Origin: Cryomorphaceae bacterium 1068
Lineage (GTDB): Bacteria > Bacteroidota > Bacteroidia > Flavobacteriales_D > Cryomorphaceae
Assembly: GCA_027214385.1 (NCBI GenBank)
Contig: JAPVXR010000004.1
Coordinates: forward strand, 248,001 to 312,000
Length of the DNA: 64,000 nt
Direction of reading: 5' to 3'
The notes below the pieces were generated by a model. That model was not told the origin of the DNA. It was given only the letters and a program-made list of their open reading frames with translations, and made no database searches. Position 1 is the stretch's first letter, and every line of letters starts with the position of its first letter. Shown in pieces: positions 26,604 through 34,665 of the stretch. A program made the translations under genes and the position numbers.

Positions 26604-27894
26604 AATACTCGCATTGATGGGAATCCTGACCGTTTTATTGGTTCAGGCCCAAGAGGAAAGCCGAAGTGTCATCTTTACAGGTGGTAAAGTTTTCACTGCA
26701 ACAGGTGAAATTTTCGAAAATGGCGCCGTCGGGGTAAGAGCCGACACCATCGCCTTCGTTGGAAAGGCATCTGATGCCACCTTTTCCGACTACAGTCGAG
26801 TGGAAAAATTGGAAGGACGGCACGTCTATCCGGGACTTATCGCGACGAATACAACGTTGGGTTTAACAGAAGTTTTCGCTGTTCGCGCAACCCGAGATTA
26901 CCGCGAGGTAGGAGATATGAACCCGAACGTACGGAGTATTATCGCCTATAATGCTGAGAGTGACATCACCTCTACGGTGCTGGAAAACGGTGTTCTCTTC
27001 GCCCAAATTTGTCCAAGAGGAGGAACCATTAGCGGCACCTCATCCGTAGTTAAACTCAAAGGGTGGAACTGGGAAGATGCCGTGTACGAAATGGACGAAG
27101 GCATCCAGATGGATTGGCCGCGAATGTTTAAGCGTAAAGGTGAGCGCGACGATCCTAGGGAATTCGAACCCGACGAAGAATACCAAGCGAGAATCAATGA
27201 GTTGAAAAGTTTTTTCGCCTCAGCAAAGGCATACGCTCAAAGCAATTACCCCTTGGAGCGCGACTTGCGTCTAGAGGCCATGAAAGGAATATTTGATGGA
27301 AGCAAACGACTCTACATCGAAGCTGATTTCATCAAGGAGATTCGCGAAGTAGTTGCATTCAAACGGGATTTAGAATTAGCAAAAGTCACTATTGTAGGTG
27401 GCTATGAGTCAAACCGCGTAGCGGATCTTTTGGCAGAAAACGAGATTAGTGTTCTGGTACGACGTGTTATCAGCTTGCCGAGACTATCGGAGGATCACAT
27501 CGACGCTCCGTTTCGTTTAGCCGCTCAATTGACGAAAGCCGGAGTTCTTTTCGCTTTTCAAATGGACGGCGATATGGAGCCCATCCAAAACCGAAATTTG
27601 GCATTCGCGGCGGGCGTAGCTATTGCAAACGGATTAGCCCCCGAAGATGCTTTGAAGGGATTGACAATCAACGCAGCAAAGATTTTAGGAATTGACAATC
27701 GAACAGGCAGTTTAGAAATCGGCAAAAAAGCGAACTTCATCGTGACTGATGGAGACCTATTTGATATTCGCACGGGACGTGTGCACCGTATCTACTTAGA
27801 CGGTATGCTGATCGATCCCGAAAACCGTCAGAACGACCTCTACCTGAAGTACGCAAGAAAGTATGGTTTGCCAGATGTGGATGGAAAACCTTAA
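26587..27894 (+). CDS. Exported amidohydrolase-like protein lacking the HxH metal motif
   Basis: This 435-aa exported protein has the amidohydrolase fold. The composite outer domain begins FTGGKVFTATGEIFENGAV, and the C-terminal blocks GLTINAAKILGIDNRTGS and LEIGKKANFIVTDGD are typical of the superfamily. Where active members have HxH after strand 1, this protein reads VYPGLIATNTTLG, so the catalytic metal site looks lost. The start is a GTG at 26587 (MIRKNRILALMGILTVLLVQAQ), which supplies a signal peptide and overlaps the previous stop by 17 nt. The overlap suggests translational coupling and possibly a heteromer with the preceding amidohydrolase. The role is inferred to be structural or regulatory. 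Confidence 0.75.
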   Translation: MIRKNRILALMGILTVLLVQAQEESRSVIFTGGKVFTATGEIFENGAVGVRADTIAFVGKASDATFSDYSRVEKLEGRHVYPGLIATNTTLGLTEVFAVRATRDYREVGDMNPNVRSIIAYNAESDITSTVLENGVLFAQICPRGGTISGTSSVVKLKGWNWEDAVYEMDEGIQMDWPRMFKRKGERDDPREFEPDEEYQARINELKSFFASAKAYAQSNYPLERDLRLEAMKGIFDGSKRLYIEADFIKEIREVVAFKRDLELAKVTIVGGYESNRVADLLAENEISVLVRRVISLPRLSEDHIDAPFRLAAQLTKAGVLFAFQMDGDMEPIQNRNLAFAAGVAIANGLAPEDALKGLTINAAKILGIDNRTGSLEIGKKANFIVTDGDLFDIRTGRVHRIYLDGMLIDPENRQNDLYLKYARKYGLPDVDGKP

Positions 27895-27899
27895 TTTTG
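27892..27899 (+). promoter_or_regulatory. -7 box TAATTTTG before the HNH gene
   Basis: TAATTTTG fits TAnnTTTG and includes the TAA stop codon of the preceding gene. Transcription would start near 27906, 10 nt before the ATG at 27916. No clear -33 TTG was assigned. Confidence 0.4.
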
Positions 27900-27915
27900 G
27901 GTAAATCCGACAATT

Positions 27916-28410
27916 ATGGCTAAAAGAAATACACCCGAGAAATGGGTTCTCATGACCGAGCTGAATGGTGAGCCATTGCTCCATCATTTCAAGTTATCTA
28001 ATCTCGGAAATGTAGTACGCATGAAAAAAGGAGAGGGCCCTGAAGAGCCTTTCCACCCGAGGAAAATTCTAGGTTATCAATACATTTCTTTTACGACTCG
28101 GAATGGGTCAAGAGAAACCATTTACCTGCATCGCTTAGTAGCTGAGTTTTTCGTAGAGGCCTCAAGTCCCGATGCTGAATTTGTCATTCACATCGATTAT
28201 TCTCGAGATAACAACCGTTTCGACAACCTTAAATGGGTAAACAAAGTCGAACTTAAAAAACACAGATCCGCCAAAGCAGGTAGGCTTCCGGGAAAAATGA
28301 CGAGCAGAACCAGGCTTACTGACCCCACCGGGCCTCTTGAAGAAAAGGTAGATACAAAAAGCTACGAGTTGAGAAGGCTCGTGAGCAATGTTGCTAATGT
28401 TGTACACTAG
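27916..28410 (+). CDS. Free-standing NUMOD4/HNH-type protein
   Basis: This 164-aa protein has an N-terminal NUMOD4-like module (about residues 8-40, EKWVLMTELNGEPLLHHFKL then SNLGNVVRM) and a following HNH_3-like module (about 72-115, YLHRLVAEFF then VIHIDYSRDNNRFDNLKWV). These modules are typical of homing endonucleases. The central motif reads IHID where active enzymes usually have NHID; the HID histidine and the NN pair remain. No intron, intein or insertion boundary surrounds it, and it has its own -7 box. It may be a domesticated DNA-binding protein and not a mobile endonuclease. The C-terminal 45 residues are basic and show no known motif. Confidence 0.7.
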   Translation: MAKRNTPEKWVLMTELNGEPLLHHFKLSNLGNVVRMKKGEGPEEPFHPRKILGYQYISFTTRNGSRETIYLHRLVAEFFVEASSPDAEFVIHIDYSRDNNRFDNLKWVNKVELKKHRSAKAGRLPGKMTSRTRLTDPTGPLEEKVDTKSYELRRLVSNVANVVH

Positions 28411-28440
28411 CTCAATGGTATACACTACACTCTAAACAGT

Positions 28441-29961
28441 GTGATTTGGAATCGACAGTTCAGATCGGTTTTCCTAAAGTACGGCCTTTGCGTATTCCTT
28501 AGTTTATTAGCATCACGGGCTGCTTTTAGTCAGTCTAATAATTATTGGTCATGGAATAGCAATACCCATTCTACTTTGCTTGCGGGAGCCGTAGTTGGCG
28601 GATTATCGGGTCCGAGCTCAATCTTTTACAACCCAGCACTCATCAACCACGAAAATTTACCGTCTCTTTCGGTGAGTGCTAATTTGCTCTCTTGGCAAAT
28701 TTACAAAGTGGAAAATCTTGCGGGAGACAATCTCGATGCAGAAAGGAGCATTTTCAAGGTTCAGCCTCGCTTCATATCATTCGTCCTACCTACCGAAAAT
28801 AAACGAATAGGCGTTCAACTTGCGCTGATGTCTCCCAGCTCTGAAAAGGTAGAATATGCAGCACAATATGAAACTGAGCTGGATATCATTCAGCGTACAA
28901 ATGGGAGAGAAACGTACAACGGTTATATTAGCTACGATCGCCAGTACAATGATACATGGGGAGGCTTGGGATTTTCGTATGAACTAACAGACCGAATGTA
29001 TTTCGGTAGTAGCATGTTCATCTCATACAAAAGTCTTAATCTGGTCTCGATACAATCTGCTGAGGCCTATCAAGCTTCAGATACTGTATCGATAGCTGAC
29101 AATCTAGAACCGCGATATATTTCGACAAGTGGCTTTGAAGAGCAACTCTCTTATTGGTATTTCAACGCCATTTTTAAGATTGGTTTTCAATATACATTGG
29201 AGAACGATCGATTGAGCCTTGGTCTAAATTTGACCATGCCCGATATCCCGATATACGGTGAAGCTGATGTGCGCAAACGATTTTATCGAAGCAACATTTA
29301 CGACAATACAACGGATGATTTTGTCAGCAATGAGAATACTCTAGGTGTGCAAGAAAAAAGTAATGTGCGGGTAAAGAGCCCTTTTTCCATTGCCTTTGGT
29401 GGGGCCTATTATTTCAAGAAGAAATCGAATGTATTGCTTTTTACCGCGGAATATTTTTCTCCTATAGCGACTTATAACATTGTAGCCTCTAAACAGCAAG
29501 CCAATTGGCTTCCCAAGCATGTCGATCAAAACCTGAGAGGACAGTCCTTCATGTCCTATAGTTTTAAAGCCAACCCAGTTACCAATGTGGCTATAGGATA
29601 CAAGAGCGTACTATCAGATAACCTTTCAATTTTGGCAGGGGTAAGAACAGATTTTACCAATGGGAGTCAGGAAGAATTGCGTTATGTAGATGATAATTAT
29701 GGAGTCCCTCAAATCAACATGAATAAGTGGCACATTAGCTCGGGACTGCTATTCGAAATATCGCGATTTAAAGTCTTGACGGGGTTGCAGTATACTTATG
29801 CAAGAGCGGAAAACGTCTTACAAGCCATCAACTATTCCGATCCGATCGAGTACAACCCGACCACAGACCAATCCTTGGAGGGTGTGAGAAAACGTGATGT
29901 TTCAGCTGCATTCAATGAATTAACATTGTTTCTGGGACTGTCAATCACCGGAAATCAATAG
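28441..29961 (+). CDS. FadL-like outer-membrane barrel protein
   Basis: This 506-aa exported protein starts at a GTG that gives a normal signal peptide (about 1-31, ending AAFSQ). The segment GGLSGPSSIFYNPALINH resembles the N-terminal NPA hatch motif of FadL/OmpP1 barrels. The remainder is made of alternating aromatic strands such as YMYFGSSMFISYKS-like segments, and it has no enzyme motif. It could import hydrophobic compounds, but the identity to FadL is weak by eye. An in-frame stop (28408-28410) that also ends the preceding gene excludes a longer protein. It lies 30 nt after the HNH gene with no terminator. Confidence 0.55.
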   Translation: MIWNRQFRSVFLKYGLCVFLSLLASRAAFSQSNNYWSWNSNTHSTLLAGAVVGGLSGPSSIFYNPALINHENLPSLSVSANLLSWQIYKVENLAGDNLDAERSIFKVQPRFISFVLPTENKRIGVQLALMSPSSEKVEYAAQYETELDIIQRTNGRETYNGYISYDRQYNDTWGGLGFSYELTDRMYFGSSMFISYKSLNLVSIQSAEAYQASDTVSIADNLEPRYISTSGFEEQLSYWYFNAIFKIGFQYTLENDRLSLGLNLTMPDIPIYGEADVRKRFYRSNIYDNTTDDFVSNENTLGVQEKSNVRVKSPFSIAFGGAYYFKKKSNVLLFTAEYFSPIATYNIVASKQQANWLPKHVDQNLRGQSFMSYSFKANPVTNVAIGYKSVLSDNLSILAGVRTDFTNGSQEELRYVDDNYGVPQINMNKWHISSGLLFEISRFKVLTGLQYTYARAENVLQAINYSDPIEYNPTTDQSLEGVRKRDVSAAFNELTLFLGLSITGNQ

Positions 29962-30051
29962 GGATACAGAGCTCGATATGCAATATCCTTAATACCGAAT
30001 ACTAATTAAACCTTCTTCCAAAATCGTAGTCAAAAAGTCAAATATCAAACT

Positions 30052-30417
30052 ATGATGAAAAAGACATTTTTAATGATAGCCGTGCTTTTTGGACTAGGTC
30101 TAAGCACGTCAGCTCAAGAAGGCGGAAAACGAGAAATGCCAAATGCCGAGCAAATGACAGAGCGAATGAAGACTCAACTCGAACTTACGGACGAGCAGTA
30201 CAAATCAGTTTATGTAGCCAATGAGGAAATGATCAAAATGATGGAAGAAGCTGGCGGAAGAGACGCAGATCAAGAGACCAAAAACAAGATTAAGAAACTA
30301 CATATGGCCAAACTAAATGAGATCCTTACGCCTGAGCAAATAGCCAAAATGAAAGATCAAAAACAACAACGGGATCGAAAAAGAAAACACGCTAAAACCA
30401 AACAGGTAGAAGAATAA
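30052..30417 (+). CDS. Spy/CpxP-like small periplasmic protein
   Basis: This 121-aa protein has a signal peptide (MMKKTFLMIAVLFGLGLSTSAQ) and an all-helical charged body. Two LTxxQ-like motifs are present, LTDEQYKSV and LTPEQIAKM, as in the Spy/CpxP periplasmic chaperone-sensor family and Bacteroidota DUF4890 proteins. The C-terminus is Lys/Arg/Gln-rich. It is likely a small stress or metal-related periplasmic helper; no partner sensor kinase is adjacent. It stands alone, with its own bidirectional terminator downstream at 30426-30459. Confidence 0.65.
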   Translation: MMKKTFLMIAVLFGLGLSTSAQEGGKREMPNAEQMTERMKTQLELTDEQYKSVYVANEEMIKMMEEAGGRDADQETKNKIKKLHMAKLNEILTPEQIAKMKDQKQQRDRKRKHAKTKQVEE

Positions 30418-30425
30418 GACCAAAC

Positions 30426-30459
30426 AAAAAGCCGCCGATTAATAATTAGCGGCTTTTTT
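30426..30459. terminator. Bidirectional terminator
   Basis: AAAAAGCCGC and GCGGCTTTTTT face each other across an AT-rich 13-nt loop. The A and T runs at both ends make it usable for the Spy-like gene on the plus strand and for trpS on the minus strand. Confidence 0.8.
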
Positions 30460-31426
30460 AATACCCTAATTTTTCACGTACCTTCTCAATAACTGATCGG
30501 GCCACTTTTGCGGCCTTCTCTGCCCCAAGTGCCAGTTGATCTTCAATTTCAGAAGGATTCGACATCAGCTGATCGTACTTCTCTCGTTCTTCCCCAAAGC
30601 GATCCACGATCAATTCATACAATTCCTGCTTGGCATGTCCATACCCAAAACCACCTGCCTCATACTTTTGACGCATGTCAGCAATTTCCTCCTTCTTAGC
30701 CATCGTCTTATAAATATTAAAGACATTGCACTCGTCAGGGTTTTTGGGGTCTTCTACTCCTTTGCTATCCGTAATAATCTTCATCACATTCTTTCGCAGC
30801 TTCTTATCCGTCTGGAATATATCGATGAAGTTCCCATAGCTTTTGCTCATTTTCTGCCCGTCAGTGCCCGGAATGTACATGGTTTCTTTTTGCACTCTGG
30901 CCTTTGGAACCACCAAGGTCTCTCCGACCAAATGATTGAATGATCCCGCAATGTCCCTGGTCATTTCCAAGTGTTGGAGCTGGTCTTTTCCTACCGGAAC
31001 GATATCGGCATTGTACAGCAAAATATCTGCAGCCATAAGAACCGGGTAGGTAAACAGACCCGCATTGACATCTGCCAACCGCTCGCTTTTGTCTTTAAAG
31101 CTATGTGCATTTGCCAACATTGGAAACGGCGTAAAACAGTTCAAGTACCAGGTAAGCTCTGCCACCTCGGTAACATCGCTTTGACGGTAAAAGGCATTGC
31201 GCTCCGTATCCAAGCCGAAGGCAAGCCAAGCTGCGGCTACTGATCGCACGTTAGACTTTCTCAACTCAGCATCTTTGATGGTAGTCAGTGAATGCCAATC
31301 TGCGATGAACAAAAAAGCCTCATTACTCCCCTCATTAGCGAGTTCAATGGCGGGCTTGATAGCCCCTAAAATATTTCCCAAGTGGGGAATTCCCGTGCTT
31401 TGTATTCCTGTTAAGACTCTAGCCAT
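30458..31426 (-). CDS. trpS: Tryptophan--tRNA ligase
   Basis: TrpRS charges tRNA-Trp. The 322-aa product has the class I signatures: HIGH-like TGIPHLGN near residue 12 and KMSKS (GQKMSKSYGNF) at about 195. Other family blocks are ADWHSLTT and YPVLMAADILLY. The start is the ATG at 31426, which puts MARVLTGIQSTG at the N-terminus as in the family; the frame is open 15 codons further but that extension is unsupported. A -7 box (TAAATTTG on the minus strand) ends 8 nt before the ATG, so the leader must be very short. It is divergent from gatC. Confidence 0.96.
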   Translation of the reverse strand: MARVLTGIQSTGIPHLGNILGAIKPAIELANEGSNEAFLFIADWHSLTTIKDAELRKSNVRSVAAAWLAFGLDTERNAFYRQSDVTEVAELTWYLNCFTPFPMLANAHSFKDKSERLADVNAGLFTYPVLMAADILLYNADIVPVGKDQLQHLEMTRDIAGSFNHLVGETLVVPKARVQKETMYIPGTDGQKMSKSYGNFIDIFQTDKKLRKNVMKIITDSKGVEDPKNPDECNVFNIYKTMAKKEEIADMRQKYEAGGFGYGHAKQELYELIVDRFGEEREKYDQLMSNPSEIEDQLALGAEKAAKVARSVIEKVREKLGY

Positions 31427-31434
31427 AATTCGGG

Positions 31435-31442
31435 CAAATTTA
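31435..31442 (-). promoter_or_regulatory. -7 box of trpS
   Basis: TAAATTTG on the minus strand, with flank AAATTTAGGGA read on the plus strand, forms one arm of an 11-bp inverted repeat with the gatC promoter. It lies 8 nt upstream of the trpS ATG. Confidence 0.5.
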
Positions 31443-31502
31443 GGGATTTCAAGTTGCTTTAATTTCAGCAAAGCACAACCTTTATTACAAGTTGTAATTC
31501 CC

Positions 31503-31510
31503 TAAATTTG
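31503..31510 (+). promoter_or_regulatory. -7 box of gatC
   Basis: TAAATTTG ends 5 nt before the gatC ATG at 31516, which predicts a leaderless or nearly leaderless mRNA. With TCCCTAAATTT it is the mirror of the trpS box. Confidence 0.5.
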
Positions 31511-31515
31511 GCGTC

Positions 31516-31818
31516 ATGAATGTGGACAATGCACTGATCGATAAACTCGCCAATCTTTCTAAACTGGAATTTGACGATGCGTCCAAGGAAGGAATCAAGA
31601 AAGACCTTACACGGATGCTTGCTTTTGTAGAGCAACTCAACGAATTGAACACGGATGGTGTGGAACCATTAATACATGTAAATGAGGAGACGAATAAGTT
31701 TCGTGAAGATGCGGTGACCGAAGAGCTTTCGCAAAAGGAAGCGCTAAAAAATGCACCCGAACATGATGGGTTCTACTTCAAAGTTCCCAAGGTGGTAGAA
31801 AATCCAGATGAGAAATAA
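31516..31818 (+). CDS. gatC: Asp/Glu-tRNA amidotransferase subunit C
   Basis: GatC is the small structural subunit of GatCAB, which converts Glu-tRNA(Gln) or Asp-tRNA(Asn) to the amidated form. The 100-aa product shows the family pattern: LIDKLANLSKLEFDD at the N-terminus, LTRMLAFVEQLNELNTDGVE in the middle and a FKVPKVVENP end. It is not next to gatA or gatB. The start ATG at 31516 is the only reasonable one, and the promoter lies directly in front of it. Since asnS is also present in the window, the Glu-tRNA(Gln) reaction is the more likely need. Confidence 0.92.
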   Translation: MNVDNALIDKLANLSKLEFDDASKEGIKKDLTRMLAFVEQLNELNTDGVEPLIHVNEETNKFREDAVTEELSQKEALKNAPEHDGFYFKVPKVVENPDEK

Positions 31819-31820
31819 AA

Positions 31821-31848
31821 AAAAGTGCAAGCTCTCACCTGCACTTTT
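31821..31848. terminator. Bidirectional terminator
   Basis: AAAAGTGCA and TGCACTTTT form a 9-bp stem with a 10-nt loop. It can serve gatC (plus) and the outer-membrane protein gene (minus). Confidence 0.75.
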
Positions 31849-31870
31849 AAGCTTTGAAAAAATTTCTTCC

Positions 31871-32788
31871 TTAGAACTTGATAAAGAATCCCGAGGATAC
31901 GGCGAATACGTCTTCGGTATTGGCATTATCAAAAATCGGTAAGAGCCCTACCTGACCGAATAAGGTCAATCTTCGGTAACCAACTCTCACGGTTGCATCA
32001 ACAGCCCATCGATTCAATCCCAGTTCGCCCTTCAATGAAGCCTTATTGTTGTTGCCGTCAAGCGAATATTTTTGCTTGTACATATTCCCAAGCCTCACTT
32101 TTCCCACAACTCCTGCCGTGATGTGGAATGACTTTTTCGGATCTAGTGAAGTATTGAATTCCAATAAAAGAGGTATCCCGATGTATTCGGCTCTTAACTT
32201 ATTCTTGGAAACATTTTTCTCGCCTGTAGGTGAGATTAGCATGCTATCGCCTGCAAAGATCAACTCGTCGGACCCGGAAAACTTGTAGTTGTATATCTGG
32301 AAAGTCAATCCCGATACCAATCCAACGTAGTCTTGCGCCAGTCGTACCTTAACTTGTCCAAAATTGACTGCGATATATCTAGAATTAAAAAATCCAGGTT
32401 CTAACATTCCTGATGTTGGATCATCTGAAAGGCTTGTACCATAATCCTTATTGAGAATTCCATTTAGACCTATGTCTATTCCGTCCCACCAAGTTAATTG
32501 GTATTTAGGGCTATTGCCCCAGTCGTCCCAATCATCGTCGTCGTCATCGTCTATATCTGCTTCAGATTTGCTTACGATCGTGATGTAGGAGTTCTTCAAC
32601 TCAATCCTAGTGGTATCTGAGTAGGTACTGTCAGGATTCATCGTTCGTACCTGTGCATTTACTTTGCCATCCTTCATGGTGACTTCAATTGTTTCAATGG
32701 GCTTAGCCGTCGTGTCAGCCTTTTCCTCTTCTTGAGCAAAAGACGCAATACAAAAGAGAAGAGCTAGTGTGGTTATTATCGTTTTCAT
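31871..32788 (-). CDS. Outer-membrane beta-barrel protein of the ECF regulon
   Basis: This 305-aa exported protein has signal peptide MKTIITTLALLFCIASFAQ. A periplasmic-looking N-terminal segment (about 20-80) holds an Asp-rich run (DIDDDDDDDWDDWG, about 78-91). A PorT/OmpA-like barrel of about eight to ten strands follows, ending in aromatic FFIKF. The function of the Asp-rich run is unknown; it may bind cations or be flexible. Its promoter (32818-32843) matches that of the adjacent sigma-factor gene, so it is probably the sigma factor's target. The start is ATG at 32788, about 23 nt after the predicted transcription start. Confidence 0.7.
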   Translation of the reverse strand: MKTIITTLALLFCIASFAQEEEKADTTAKPIETIEVTMKDGKVNAQVRTMNPDSTYSDTTRIELKNSYITIVSKSEADIDDDDDDDWDDWGNSPKYQLTWWDGIDIGLNGILNKDYGTSLSDDPTSGMLEPGFFNSRYIAVNFGQVKVRLAQDYVGLVSGLTFQIYNYKFSGSDELIFAGDSMLISPTGEKNVSKNKLRAEYIGIPLLLEFNTSLDPKKSFHITAGVVGKVRLGNMYKQKYSLDGNNNKASLKGELGLNRWAVDATVRVGYRRLTLFGQVGLLPIFDNANTEDVFAVSSGFFIKF

Positions 32789-32817
32789 GTTCTATGGTTT
32801 TCGGTATTTGAAAGTGT

Positions 32818-32843
32818 GACGGACAGAGGTATTAAAAAGTTAC
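32818..32843 (-). promoter_or_regulatory. ECF-type promoter of the outer-membrane protein gene
   Basis: On the minus strand, GTAAC (32839-32843) is followed after 17 nt by CGTC (32818-32821), the usual ECF -35/-10 pattern. The sequence around it is nearly the same as in front of the sigma gene (34666-34691). The -35 element contains the TAA stop codon of the anti-sigma-like gene. Confidence 0.75.
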
Positions 32844-34153
32844 TTTTTGGTGGAATGCGAAACTTTAAAGCCGCGAATTCTAAGGGAATAAGTAAGTCTG
32901 TCACCCTCGTCATCCACTTCTTTTTTTAACTCAGAATCCAATGCCTCACCGGCTTTATGTGTGATTCGTTTAGCTACACTCAGCGCCATTTCATCTCGTT
33001 CTTGGTCCGATAGATTGAGCTCATCAGCTACACGAGTCTCTGCCATTTCTCCTATAGTTTGATATTCAACTGAGGTAGTTTCAGGAGCGCGATCAGCAAA
33101 TAAAGGTTCAACTTCATCACGCACCTCCACTATAGAATCCGGAAGTGTGACTTGTTCGTTTACAGGACTTTCGAACTCTAATGATTCTGCGAACTCTAAC
33201 TCATCCAAGTCCTCTTGAACCTCGGACATCTTGGGTATTGCTTCTCGTTCGATTTCAGGTTCTTCGTTCTCGGCTACAAAAACAGGATCGGGCTCGCGAA
33301 TCTCCCATTCTTCGAGTTGATACTTCTCGGCTTCAATATCATCGGGAATGGAATCCTCTTTAAACTCTTCCTGCGATTCTGCTGCCTTCAAGGTGTCCGG
33401 AGTAGACTGAACGACTTCTCTTTGCGCATATCTCGGATCAGCAGATTCGGGTTGATTGAGCAGAAAAACCAGCGAGGCGCTCAACCCAACTAAAAGTATG
33501 ATGGCAGCCGCTCGGTAAAAGAGAACCAGTCCTTTCTTTTCTTTTTTCTTAAGCTCATCTTTGAACGGATAGAAAATTCCTTTTGGAGCTTCCAGCTTTA
33601 GTTGATCGGCCAGCGCCAAATCCTTTTCGCCTGTCTCGACTCCCGAAGCATAATTCTCCAGTGCTTGATTCTCCTCTCGGGAAAGAATTCCCTCCGTTCG
33701 GGCAACCAGAAAATCTTCGTAGTTCGCTGAAGTAATGGGAAGAGAAAGCGGCAATTGATACAGCCCTTCTCGGTCAACCGATTCGGCCGTAGAGGCCAAC
33801 TTCAACTTTTGCCAAAGCGCATACTCGTCTTTGAATTGATCCTTTGCAAGCAATTCAGCCAAGAGTTTTTTGTCGTACTCATTTGCATTGCCTTCAGCGC
33901 ACCTGAAGTACAATTGCTCGCGCAATGATTCGTTTTTTGTCAAATCATCGAATGACGGAACTTTCAATTCATTCCAATTGGCAGGATCAGATTCGGGCTC
34001 GAGTGAAACGTTTTCAAACTCTTCCAACTCAGAAGCCAAATCAGGATTTTGAGACAGAAAAGCTTGCAACTCAGTATTGAGTTCTTCACTCAAGTTACCC
34101 TCGAGGTAATCGAGAAAGAAAGCTTCGTAGTTATGTCGAGTAATTTTTTCCAT
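32840..34153 (-). CDS. Predicted anti-sigma factor, single membrane helix
   Basis: This 437-aa protein lies directly after the ECF sigma gene, joined by a TAATG overlap. The N-terminal cytoplasmic part (about 1-205) contains two similar helical modules, YEAFFLDYLEGNLSEE (10-25) and YEDFLVARTEGILSREE (145-161), of the type seen in Bacteroidota anti-sigma proteins. One transmembrane helix lies at about 209-232. The C-terminal part (233-437) is very acidic and would be periplasmic. No zinc-binding His/Cys motif is seen. By position it should sequester the sigma factor at the membrane; the releasing signal is unknown. Confidence 0.7.
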   Translation of the reverse strand: MEKITRHNYEAFFLDYLEGNLSEELNTELQAFLSQNPDLASELEEFENVSLEPESDPANWNELKVPSFDDLTKNESLREQLYFRCAEGNANEYDKKLLAELLAKDQFKDEYALWQKLKLASTAESVDREGLYQLPLSLPITSANYEDFLVARTEGILSREENQALENYASGVETGEKDLALADQLKLEAPKGIFYPFKDELKKKEKKGLVLFYRAAAIILLVGLSASLVFLLNQPESADPRYAQREVVQSTPDTLKAAESQEEFKEDSIPDDIEAEKYQLEEWEIREPDPVFVAENEEPEIEREAIPKMSEVQEDLDELEFAESLEFESPVNEQVTLPDSIVEVRDEVEPLFADRAPETTSVEYQTIGEMAETRVADELNLSDQERDEMALSVAKRITHKAGEALDSELKKEVDDEGDRLTYSLRIRGFKVSHSTKK

Positions 34154-34638
34154 TAAATCACGGCTTCAATGCTGCCGATGTATTGTTTCAATGCTTTTCG
34201 GGCGCGAAAGATGTAAACCTTCACCTGACTTTCAGACATCGATGTAATCTCACCTATTTCTTGGTAGCTATACCCTTCGTAGTCGCGGAGTAATACCACC
34301 GATTTTTGCCTTTCGGGCAATGTCTCCAATGCCTCGTGCAAGATTTCATTCAAGTCTGAGTATTGATTGCTATGCGCAAGCTTTTGTGCTTCCACCTCAT
34401 TGAAGTTTCCCTTTTTCTTATCTCTTCTTATTTGATCAATCATTGTATTGTACCCTGTCGAAAACAGATAGCTCTTTGCTTTTTCTGCATTGACGTCCTC
34501 CACCTTCAGCCACATCTTGGCAAAGGCTTCCTGAACCAAGTCGCGGGCTTGTTCTGTATCACGAGTATGCTTGAGCATAAAGCGGTACAGGCCGTCGGCG
34601 TGGGCATCAACACATTGGTTATAGTCATCAACCGTCAT
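34153..34638 (-). CDS. ECF RNA polymerase sigma factor (sigma-70 family)
   Basis: The 161-aa product has region 2 (about 10-75, including DLVQEAFAKMWLKVED and the -10 reading block YLFSTGYNTMIDQIRRDKK) and region 4 (about 100-155, LPERQKSVVLLRDYEGYSYQ then EIGEITSMSESQVKVYIFRA). This is the normal two-domain ECF architecture. It is the first gene of a two-gene operon with the anti-sigma-like protein. An ECF-type promoter (34666-34691) is located about 21 nt before the ATG, matching the promoter of the downstream barrel gene. Autoregulation is therefore likely. It starts at ATG 34638. Confidence 0.93.
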   Translation of the reverse strand: MTVDDYNQCVDAHADGLYRFMLKHTRDTEQARDLVQEAFAKMWLKVEDVNAEKAKSYLFSTGYNTMIDQIRRDKKKGNFNEVEAQKLAHSNQYSDLNEILHEALETLPERQKSVVLLRDYEGYSYQEIGEITSMSESQVKVYIFRARKALKQYIGSIEAVI

Positions 34639-34665
34639 AGGCTCATCAGAGGGTTACATGGGTGT

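Noticed and set aside
27916-28410. Homing endonuclease inside an intron or inserted element
   Set aside because: Genes on both sides are intact, no intron-like structure or target duplication is seen, and the gene has its own promoter box.
32500-32560. Poly-Asp run as a sequencing error or frameshift
   Set aside because: The reading frame is open on both sides, with a signal peptide before and a normal barrel after it.
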